A stretch of DNA of 5,128 nt from Pseudomonadota bacterium (GTDB taxonomy: Bacteria; Pseudomonadota; Alphaproteobacteria; Rhodospirillales; Casp-alpha2), in the NCBI GenBank assembly GCA_027620395.1, contig JAQBZY010000155.1, positions 1 to 5,128 on the forward strand, in the 5' to 3' direction. How positions within the stretch are numbered: position 1 is the stretch's first letter; every line of letters begins with the position of its first letter. The position numbers were made by a program, and so were the translations under genes. The notes under the pieces were generated by a model. That model did not search any database. It was given only the letters and a program-made list of their open reading frames with translations, and had not been told where the DNA came from. This document shows, piece by piece, positions 1 through 5,128 of this stretch.

Positions 1-2458
1 TCACCATCTCGCGCTCCACATCCCTCGGCAGCCTGGCCATGGTCCGGCCATGCTGCAAAAACGGGCCCCAGCGGCCATCCTTGATATAGATCGGCTTCTT
101 GTCGCCGGGATGGTTGCCGATTTCCTTCGGTGCTGCCTTTCTGGGCTTGTCGGCCAAAAGCGCGATGGCGCGGTTCTCGCCGATGGTTAGAACGTCGTCG
201 TCGCCCTTGAGCGACACATAAAGCCCACCGCATTTGATATAGGGACCGAAGCGGCCGACCCCGGCCTCGATGATGTCGCCCGACTGCGGATCGATGCCGA
301 CGCGCCTCGGCAACGACAGAACGCCGAGCGCTTTTTCGAGATCGATATCTTCGGGGCGAAGGCCGCTCGGCAGCGATGCCCGCTTCGGTTTGATATTCTT
401 CTTGCCGGTTCCCTGTTCCTCGCCGAGCTGCACGTAAGGACCATACGGGCCGGCGCGGAGCGTGATCTCGAGCCCGGTTTCAGCGTCGGTGCCGAGCAAC
501 TTAGGCCCATTGCCGTTGATCGCCGCTTCCGATACCGGATCGGTGCCCAAGGGCACGGTCAATTTGCATTCCGGATAATCCGAGCAGCCGAGGAAGGCGC
601 CGAACTTGCCGAGCTTGATGCTGAGCCGCCCCTTGCCGCACTTCGGGCAGGCCCGGTTGTCGCCGCCGTCGGCGCGTTTCGGGAAGAAATGCGGCCCAAG
701 GATTTCGTTCAAGGCGTCCAGGACATCGCGGGTTCTAAGCTCGGTGGTTTCGTCGACCTTCTCGCGGAACGATTTCCAGAAATCCCGCAGCACCTGTTTC
801 CATTCCAAACGGCCGCCGGAAATATCGTCGAGCTTTTCCTCGAGATCGGCGGTGAAGCCGTACTCGACATAGCGCTCGAAGAAGCTCGACAGAAAAGCCG
901 TCACCAGGCGGCCTCGGTCCTGCGGTATGAATCGGCGCTTGTCGAGAGTCACGTAGTCGCGGTCCTGCAGCACTGAAATGATTGAGGCATAGGTCGACGG
1001 CCGGCCGATGCCGAGTTCTTCCAACTTCTTGACTAGGCTCGCTTCGCTATAACGCGGCGGCGGCTGCGTGAAGTGCTGCTCGGGCAGAACGCCGAGCCGT
1101 TTCAGGGCATCGCCTTCCAGCATCGGCGGCAGGATTCTGTCGTTCTCGTCGTCGCCAGCATCGTCGCGGCCCTCGCGGTAGACTCGGAAATAACCGTCGA
1201 AGGCGACCACCGAGCCGGTGGCGCGGAATTGCGCGCCGGCGTCCGCGGTGACGATATCGACGCCGACTTGATCCAGGATCGCCGCCTCCATCTGGCTGGC
1301 CACGGTGCGCTTCCAAATCAGATCATAGAGCTTGAGCTGGTCCGGCTCTAGATAGGCGGCCACATCGTCCGGGTGCCGGTGGACATCGGTCGGGCGGATC
1401 GCTTCGTGTGCTTCTTGGGCGTTCTTGGCCTTGGTCTTGTAGACGCGGGGGCTTTCCGGGAGATACCGCTCGCCGAAGTCCTTGCCGATAACGCCGCGGG
1501 TCGCGGCAATGGCTTCACCGGCCATCTGCACGCCGTCGGTCCGCATATAGGTGATCAGGCCGACGGTCTCGGAACCGATCCGGACGCCTTCATAGAGCCG
1601 CTGCGCCACCTGCATGGTGCGTTTGGTCGCGAAATAGAGCTTCCTGGCCGCTTCCTGTTGCAGAGTCGAAGTGGTGAACGGCGGGGCCGGGTTCCGGCGG
1701 GCTTGCTTCTTCTCGACGGTGCCGATGGAAAATTGCCGAGCTTCGACAGCGGCGACGGCATCCATCGCCGCTTGTTCCGAGCCGATCGCCAGCTTGTCGA
1801 GCCTGTTACCGGCGAGGTACGTCAAGTTGGCTTGGAACTTGTCGCCCTTTGGGGTCTCGAAGTCGGCGGCGATGCTCCAGTATTCGTCGGCCTTGAAGAT
1901 TTCGATTTCGAGCTCGCGCTCGCAGATCAGCTTCAACGCCACCGATTGCACGCGCCCGGCCGATCGGCTGCCCGGCAGTTTCCGCCACAGCACCGGCGAC
2001 AACGTGAATCCGACCAGATAATCGAGGGCACGCCGGGCCAAATAAGCCTCAACCAGTTCGTGGTCGAGCTCGCGCGGATGACGGAACGCCTCTTGGATGG
2101 CGTCCTTGGTGATTTCGTTGAAGACGACCCGTTGCACTTCCTTGCCGCCGAGCACGTTGCGGCTTTCCAGCACCTCGCGGACGTGCCACGAGATCGCTTC
2201 CCCTTCGCGGTCGGGGTCGGTGGCGAGGATCAGGCGGTCGGCGGATTTGACCGCCTTGGCGATTTCGTCGATGTGTTTTTCCGATTTTGAATCGATTTCC
2301 CAAATCATCTGGAAGTCGTCGTCGGGCTTGACCGAACCATCCTTCGACGGCAGATCGCGGATGTGACCGTAGCTCGCGAGCACGGTGTAATCGCTGCCAA
2401 GGTACTTGTTGATCGTCTTCGCTTTGGCGGGCGATTCGACGACGACGACACTATTCAT
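1..2458 (-). CDS. topA: DNA topoisomerase I (type IA), 3' end cut by window edge
   Basis: TopA relaxes negatively supercoiled DNA in the cytoplasm by nicking one strand through a 5'-phosphotyrosine link and passing the other through. I read 819 codons from the ATG at 2458 to the left edge with no stop or frameshift. The TOPRIM domain comes first: ESPAKAK at residues 8-14 (E8 and K12 match E. coli E9 and K13) and DPDREGE at 81-87, whose D81, D83 and E85 bind Mg2+. SAGRVQSVAL lies at 167-176. The active site is LITYMRTD at 301-308, with catalytic Tyr304 (codon 1549-1547) and Arg306. A zinc ribbon follows, with Cys604, 607, 625 and 631, then three short C-terminal repeats near 667-679, 732-745 and 792-804 (cores GPY, GPY, GPF). 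E. coli TopA has several C4 fingers; one finger plus repeats is the usual alphaproteobacterial form. The remaining C-terminal tail and stop lie outside the window. The start is supported by AGGA five bases upstream and by alignment of the N-terminus with the family. Confidence 0.98.
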   Translation of the reverse strand, partial: MNSVVVVESPAKAKTINKYLGSDYTVLASYGHIRDLPSKDGSVKPDDDFQMIWEIDSKSEKHIDEIAKAVKSADRLILATDPDREGEAISWHVREVLESRNVLGGKEVQRVVFNEITKDAIQEAFRHPRELDHELVEAYLARRALDYLVGFTLSPVLWRKLPGSRSAGRVQSVALKLICERELEIEIFKADEYWSIAADFETPKGDKFQANLTYLAGNRLDKLAIGSEQAAMDAVAAVEARQFSIGTVEKKQARRNPAPPFTTSTLQQEAARKLYFATKRTMQVAQRLYEGVRIGSETVGLITYMRTDGVQMAGEAIAATRGVIGKDFGERYLPESPRVYKTKAKNAQEAHEAIRPTDVHRHPDDVAAYLEPDQLKLYDLIWKRTVASQMEAAILDQVGVDIVTADAGAQFRATGSVVAFDGYFRVYREGRDDAGDDENDRILPPMLEGDALKRLGVLPEQHFTQPPPRYSEASLVKKLEELGIGRPSTYASIISVLQDRDYVTLDKRRFIPQDRGRLVTAFLSSFFERYVEYGFTADLEEKLDDISGGRLEWKQVLRDFWKSFREKVDETTELRTRDVLDALNEILGPHFFPKRADGGDNRACPKCGKGRLSIKLGKFGAFLGCSDYPECKLTVPLGTDPVSEAAINGNGPKLLGTDAETGLEITLRAGPYGPYVQLGEEQGTGKKNIKPKRASLPSGLRPEDIDLEKALGVLSLPRRVGIDPQSGDIIEAGVGRFGPYIKCGGLYVSLKGDDDVLTIGENRAIALLADKPRKAAPKEIGNHPGDKKPIYIKDGRWGPFLQHGRTMARLPRDVEREMV

Positions 2459-2463
2459 TTCGG

Positions 2464-2467
2464 TCCT
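2464..2467 (-). promoter_or_regulatory. Shine-Dalgarno of topA
   Basis: AGGA on the minus strand ends five bases before the ATG at 2458-2456, which is normal spacing. It agrees with a start that places the conserved ESPAKAK motif at residue 8, as expected for TopA. Confidence 0.7.
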
Positions 2468-2492
2468 GCCGGCTATTTCAATCCGTTGACGC

Positions 2493-2518
2493 GGCCCGTC
2501 CGATCCATCGGGTCGGCC
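2493..2518. repeat. Imperfect GC-rich inverted repeat in topA leader
   Basis: The core CCGAT-CC-ATCGG is flanked on both sides by GGCC, so the 26 bases form two nested palindromes. Read as plus-strand RNA, the arms pair with only one C-C mismatch, because two positions become G-U pairs. Read as minus-strand RNA (the topA leader), those positions become A-C mismatches and give a three-by-three internal loop. It could be an RNA hairpin or a DNA-binding site; the sequence does not decide. Confidence 0.5.
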
Positions 2519-2527
2519 CCTCGGGGC
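2516..2527. repeat. Short GC palindrome in topA leader
   Basis: GCCC and GGGC arms enclose a four-base loop (CTCG on the plus strand, CGAG on the minus). It overlaps the end of the previous inverted repeat by three bases, so the two hairpins could compete or stack. No T-tract follows on the minus strand, so it is not an intrinsic terminator for dprA. In a GC-rich genome a palindrome this short can arise by chance. Confidence 0.4.
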
Positions 2528-2591
2528 GGGGAGCTTTGGCGAAAATAACCGCCTTCGTCAACCGGCTTCAATTTTGGGGTTTCTCGGATCG

Positions 2592-2623
2592 GCCTCTCGG
2601 AGGCAATTTTTATTTATATTTTT
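2592..2623 (+). terminator. Intrinsic-terminator-like hairpin with T-rich tail, facing plus
   Basis: A perfect five-base stem, GCCTC (2592-2596) and GAGGC (2600-2604), encloses a TCG loop. After two A residues comes a T-rich run (2607-2623) with five T, then mostly T and A, then five T again. This is the shape of a Rho-independent terminator for plus-strand transcription. On the minus strand the run is an A-tract before the hairpin and no T-tract follows, so it should not terminate dprA. No plus-strand gene is visible upstream. The stem is short, so the call is moderate. Confidence 0.4.
2613..2618 (-). promoter_or_regulatory. Candidate -10 element for topA in AT-rich island
   Basis: On the minus strand the AT island contains TATAAA, five of six matches to the sigma-70 -10 consensus. 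Transcription would then start near 2606 and give a topA leader of about 150 bases. No good -35 hexamer lies 16-18 bases upstream; the best is GAAACA at 18, matching three of six. The AT-richness could instead act through DNA melting or curvature, which would suit a supercoiling-sensitive topA promoter. That role is inferred from other bacteria and is not shown here. Confidence 0.25.
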
Positions 2624-2630
2624 CAATTAG

Positions 2631-3788
2631 TTATGTTGTTTCTTCCGAGGCCGCCAATAGCGACACCCGATTGCCTGGATGGCGTTCAATCCGGCCGGCC
2701 AGTTCCATTTCCAACAGCACGACGGCGACGGCAGCGGGGGAAAGGTCGCTTTCGCGAATAACATCGTCGATGTCGGTCGGCTGAAAACCGAGCAGCGGCG
2801 GAACGATGCGCCTCGCTTCGGCGGTGTCGGCCTCGGCCGGCTGGGCGGCCGGCGCCGGTGTCATGGCGTCGCGCCGCCGTTCGGCAAACCGCTTCGGATC
2901 CATGGCTGCCAACGCCGAAATCACGTCGTCCGCGGTCTCGGTCAGATAGGCGCCTTCCCGGATCAGCGTGTTTCCACCCTTGGCGCGGGGATCCTGTGGC
3001 GCGCCTGGGACCGCGAACACCTCGCGGCCCTGTTCGAGGGCTAGGCGGGCGGTGATCAGGGATCCCGATTTGGCCCCGGCCTCAATCACGACGATGCCCC
3101 TGGCGGCGCCGGCGATGATCCGGTTGCGACGCGGAAAATGCCGCGCCTGCGGTTGGGTGCCGAGCTCGACCTCAGAGCAGATAGCGCCACTTTCGACCAA
3201 CTTTTCATAGAGGGCCGTATTCTCCTTCGGGTAAATGACATCGACGCCGCCGCCGAGCACGGCCAGCGTCCCGGTCTGTAGCGATCCTTCGTGCGCCGCC
3301 GCATCGATGCCCCGGGCCATTCCCGAGACCACCAGGAACCCTGCTTCGCCAAGATAGCGGGCCATGTCGGCGGCGAAGCGCCGGCCGTTGATCGACGCGT
3401 TTCTCGATCCGACCACCGCGATCGCCTTCTTGGTCAAGAGATGCGCGTGCCCCAACACCAGCAAGACCGGCGGTGCGTCGTCGATCTCGGCCAGCAGCGG
3501 CGGATAACCAGCGTCGCCCCAATAGACATGCTGGCCGCCAAGTTCTCTCAAATTGTCTATTTCCGCCGCCGCCGCTGCCTTTGGTGCGATCTTGAGAGCC
3601 GCCTTGCGGCCGCCCCGGCGGGCCAGATTGGGCAGTGCGTCCAAGGCCCTGCCGGCCGAGCCGAACTGTTCGAGCAGGCGGAAGAAGGTCACCGGGCCGA
3701 CATTTTCGCTGCGGATCAGGCGCAGCCGGTCCAAGCGCTCGGCGTCGGTGAGGGGCGTGCGGTCGGCGATTCCGGCAAGGGCATGCAT
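2631..3788 (-). CDS. dprA: DNA-processing protein DprA (Smf), RecA loader
   Basis: DprA binds single-stranded DNA in the cytoplasm, protects it and loads RecA during natural transformation; it is also common in bacteria not known to be transformable. From the start I prefer it has 385 residues. A helical N-terminal part (about 1-100) includes RLIRSENVGPVTFFRLLEQFG. The Rossmann-like core follows: AVVGSR near 124-129, SGMARGID 155-162, VDVIYP 182-187, FPRRNRIIAG 218-227, SGSLITA 241-247, VFAVPG 257-262 and GGNTLIREGA 271-280. A winged-helix domain (about 329-379) closes the protein after an Ala/Pro-rich linker. All signature blocks are intact. An in-frame ATG at 3827 would add 13 residues, but it has no clear Shine-Dalgarno. 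The ATG at 3788 has AGGAG six bases upstream, and the extra codons include TCA and AGT, unusual in this GC-rich gene. The transporter stop lies 82 bases upstream and topA 172 bases downstream. Confidence 0.96.
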   Translation of the reverse strand: MHALAGIADRTPLTDAERLDRLRLIRSENVGPVTFFRLLEQFGSAGRALDALPNLARRGGRKAALKIAPKAAAAAEIDNLRELGGQHVYWGDAGYPPLLAEIDDAPPVLLVLGHAHLLTKKAIAVVGSRNASINGRRFAADMARYLGEAGFLVVSGMARGIDAAAHEGSLQTGTLAVLGGGVDVIYPKENTALYEKLVESGAICSEVELGTQPQARHFPRRNRIIAGAARGIVVIEAGAKSGSLITARLALEQGREVFAVPGAPQDPRAKGGNTLIREGAYLTETADDVISALAAMDPKRFAERRRDAMTPAPAAQPAEADTAEARRIVPPLLGFQPTDIDDVIRESDLSPAAVAVVLLEMELAGRIERHPGNRVSLLAASEETT

Positions 3789-3794
3789 GCCTGT

Positions 3795-3799
3795 CTCCT
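3795..3799 (-). promoter_or_regulatory. Shine-Dalgarno deciding the dprA start
   Basis: AGGAG on the minus strand sits six bases before the ATG at 3788-3786. The alternative ATG at 3827-3825 is preceded by a pyrimidine-rich stretch with no purine-rich ribosome site, so the downstream ATG is favoured. The site directly abuts an inverted repeat that could mask it. Confidence 0.75.
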
Positions 3800-3820
3800 G
3801 GTCAAGATGGTTACTTGACC
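3800..3820. promoter_or_regulatory. Perfect 7-bp inverted repeat next to dprA ribosome site
   Basis: GGTCAAG and CTTGACC are exact reverse complements separated by seven bases, the last arm (minus strand) ending directly at the AGGAG of dprA. In the mRNA this gives a seven-pair stem with a seven-base loop. Past one C-A mismatch (3821/3799) the stem can gain two more pairs, CC (3823-3822) with the GG (3798-3797) of the Shine-Dalgarno, so folding could limit dprA translation. As DNA it also looks like a dyad operator. Either role is inferred; the repeat itself is plain in the sequence. Confidence 0.55.
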
Positions 3821-3870
3821 GGGTCATGCGAGACCGAGAGGGGAAATTTACCGGGATCGGCTGAAAATGA

Positions 3871-5128
3871 TCAGCGTTGCCGGGTTTTGGACAGGATATA
3901 GCAAGGGATCAGCGCGACGATGAACACCGTCGAGACCAACAACAGCGTGTCTTGGAACCCGAACGTCCGGGCCTGGGCGTAGATGACCCGGCCCAGGAAA
4001 TCATAAGCGCCCCAATCGCGGGCGGTTTCGGCGAGACCGCCTTCGGTCAGCAGTTGGCGGATTTTGTCGAGGACTTCACGGGTCAGATCGTTGCCGGATG
4101 TCTGGGTCGTGGTCAGCCAATCGGCGTGATGTGCGGTTCGGTATTCCAAAAGCGCCGCCGTCGAATTGACGCCAAAGGCGCCGCCATACTGGCGGACGAA
4201 ATTGTACGCACCGGCGGCCAAATTGAGCTTGTCCGGCGTCACGGCGCGCATCGCCGCCGCGCCCATATTTGGCATCACCAGGCCGATGGCGCCGCGGCTC
4301 AGGACGGCGAAAAATGCGATGGTCCAGAACGCGGTGTTCACGTCCGCCGTCGACATCATATACGTCGCGACGGCAAAGATCAGACATCCCGCGGTGATCG
4401 GAATATGCGACGCGACGTTGTCGGCGAGGCGCCCCGAAAATGGTATCAGCGACACCAGGAACAGCCCCGCCGGCACCAGGACCAAGCCGGCGCGGGTCGG
4501 CGAATAGCCCTGTACCGTTTGGACGAACAGCGGAATCGCGTAGTTGGTCGAGAAATTTCCGGCGCCGAAGGCGAACGATATCGCCATCGCGGCGGCGAAG
4601 CGGGGGTCCAGAAACAGCGTCGGGTCGAGTAACGGTGATTTCGATTTCACCTGCGAGCGGATGAACAGCGCCATGGCGACGACGGCGGACGCCGCCACCA
4701 GCAGCGTCTTGTCGGAGGTCCAGCCCCAGCGGTGCCCGTTGCCAATGGCGCTCATGGAGCAAATGATCGACAGGCAAACAAGGATGAACCCGGCCCAATC
4801 GAACGGCGGCAATTGACGTTCGAACCGCTTCGACGGCATGAAGATCATGCCGAGCACGAAGGCAAAGACGACCAGCGGCAGGGGCATCAGGAAGGCATGC
4901 CGCCAAGTCAGGATGTCGATGGTGAAACCGCCGACGAGCGGGCCGAAGCTCGGCGCCAGGGTCACGCCCATGCCGTACATGCCGATCGCGAAGCCACGGC
5001 GGTTGGCTGGAAACACCGAGACCATGGTGGCGAGCACGAGGGGCTGGATCACGCCGGCCGAGAATCCCTGCATGATCCGGCCGATAATCAGAACGTCGAT
5101 GTTGGGACTGAAGGTGCACATGAACGCA
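3871..5128 (-). CDS. DHA2-family MFS multidrug efflux transporter (EmrB/QacA-like), 5' end cut by window edge
   Basis: The visible 418 residues read open from the right edge to TGA at 3873-3871. They fit a 14-helix proton-driven drug antiporter of the inner membrane. Numbering from the edge, GRIMQGFSAG at 16-25 is the RxxQG motif B of helix 4. GMYGMGVTLAPSFGPLVGG at 49-67 is the antiporter motif C of helix 5. WRHAF follows at 75-79, and NFVRQYGGAFG at 309-319 matches the conserved RQxGGxFG of late DHA2 helices. I count about eleven membrane segments, near 10-35, 45-70, 77-97, 110-130, 140-157, 177-203, 212-230, 244-260, 264-287, 303-327 and 393-412, with a long loop before the last. Helices 1-3, about 90-110 residues, are missing because of the window edge, not a mutation; the internal ATG at 5121 is not the true start. 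DHA2 pumps often pair with an EmrA/HlyD-type adaptor gene, which could lie outside. The substrate cannot be read from sequence. Confidence 0.93.
   Translation of the reverse strand, partial: AFMCTFSPNIDVLIIGRIMQGFSAGVIQPLVLATMVSVFPANRRGFAIGMYGMGVTLAPSFGPLVGGFTIDILTWRHAFLMPLPLVVFAFVLGMIFMPSKRFERQLPPFDWAGFILVCLSIICSMSAIGNGHRWGWTSDKTLLVAASAVVAMALFIRSQVKSKSPLLDPTLFLDPRFAAAMAISFAFGAGNFSTNYAIPLFVQTVQGYSPTRAGLVLVPAGLFLVSLIPFSGRLADNVASHIPITAGCLIFAVATYMMSTADVNTAFWTIAFFAVLSRGAIGLVMPNMGAAAMRAVTPDKLNLAAGAYNFVRQYGGAFGVNSTAALLEYRTAHHADWLTTTQTSGNDLTREVLDKIRQLLTEGGLAETARDWGAYDFLGRVIYAQARTFGFQDTLLLVSTVFIVALIPCYILSKTRQR

Larger units (their letters stand above)
2459..2630. other. dprA-topA intergenic region
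   Basis: These 172 bases between the dprA stop and the topA start carry no convincing gene. The half next to dprA (about 2605-2630) is strikingly AT-rich against the GC-rich surroundings. The half next to topA is GC-rich and holds two inverted repeats. On the minus strand this is the topA leader and most likely the site of any topA-specific promoter. I found no strong -35/-10 pair; the best -10 is listed separately. Confidence 0.8.
3789..3870. other. Transporter-dprA intergenic gap and dprA leader
   Basis: The 82 bases between the transporter stop and the preferred dprA start hold the inverted repeat and the Shine-Dalgarno. I see no intrinsic terminator, so read-through from the transporter into dprA is possible. 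A weak -10 (TAAATT, about 3854-3849, four of six matches) has only a poor -35 partner (TGATCA at 17 bases), so a dedicated dprA promoter is not established. Confidence 0.6.

Noticed and set aside
1373..2290. 305-codon plus-strand open frame opposite topA
   Set aside because: Its codons align exactly with topA codons on the other strand, so it stays open simply because topA avoids TTA, CTA and TCA; it ends where topA uses TCA. The translation shows no recognisable domain.
1..2458. Possible broken topA, since no stop is seen
   Set aside because: The frame is continuous to base 2 and the open end is only the window edge; all catalytic and zinc-binding residues expected so far are present.
2516..2527. 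GC palindrome as dprA terminator
   Set aside because: No T-tract follows it on the minus strand and the stem is only four to five pairs.
3291..3818. 175-codon plus-strand open frame opposite dprA (and a similar one at 2679-3044)
   Set aside because: Both are codon-aligned mirrors of dprA, ending at TCA and CTA codons of dprA. dprA itself carries every family motif.
3877..4632. 251-codon plus-strand open frame opposite the transporter
   Set aside because: It is codon-aligned with the transporter on the other strand and gives a charged, Arg/Gln-rich translation with no domain; a shadow frame.
4076..5119. 347-codon minus-strand open frame overlapping the transporter
   Set aside because: It is a shifted frame of the transporter gene with Arg-rich, low-complexity translation and no motif, whereas the true frame has helices and DHA2 motifs throughout.
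1..5128. CRISPR array, insertion sequence, tRNA or other mobile or defence system
   Set aside because: No regularly spaced repeats, transposase-like protein, target-site duplications or tRNA-like cloverleaf were seen; the three genes fill the window and belong to common chromosomal families.

Overview
The window holds three genes, all on the minus strand and all of recognisable families: a partial DHA2-family (EmrB/QacA-like) drug-efflux transporter at the right edge, dprA (smf) in the middle, and topA (DNA topoisomerase I) running off the left edge. The sequence is GC-rich (roughly 60% by eye). The protein styles suggest an alphaproteobacterium: TopA has a single C4 zinc ribbon followed by short GPY/GPF-type repeats, and dprA lies directly upstream of topA. 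Order or genus cannot be fixed from this window.

Layout in transcription order (right to left): the transporter, from the edge to its TGA at 3871-3873; an 82-base gap with a perfect 7-bp inverted repeat directly before the dprA Shine-Dalgarno; dprA (3788 to 2631); a 172-base intergenic stretch with an AT-rich island, a plus-facing terminator-like hairpin and two GC-rich inverted repeats; then topA from 2458 to the edge, 819 codons without a break. Spacing and orientation allow a transporter-dprA-topA transcript. The AT island before topA may give topA its own promoter.

Functionally, dprA and topA are DNA-handling genes: DprA protects incoming single-stranded DNA and loads RecA, and TopA relaxes negative supercoils. 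The transporter has no obvious link to them. In many alphaproteobacteria plsY, the glycerol-3-phosphate acyltransferase gene, sits just before dprA; here an efflux pump does.

I see no mobile element, CRISPR array, tRNA, rRNA or new multi-gene system. The coding content is ordinary. What deserves a second look is in the two intergenic gaps, above all the inverted repeat that could mask the dprA ribosome-binding site.
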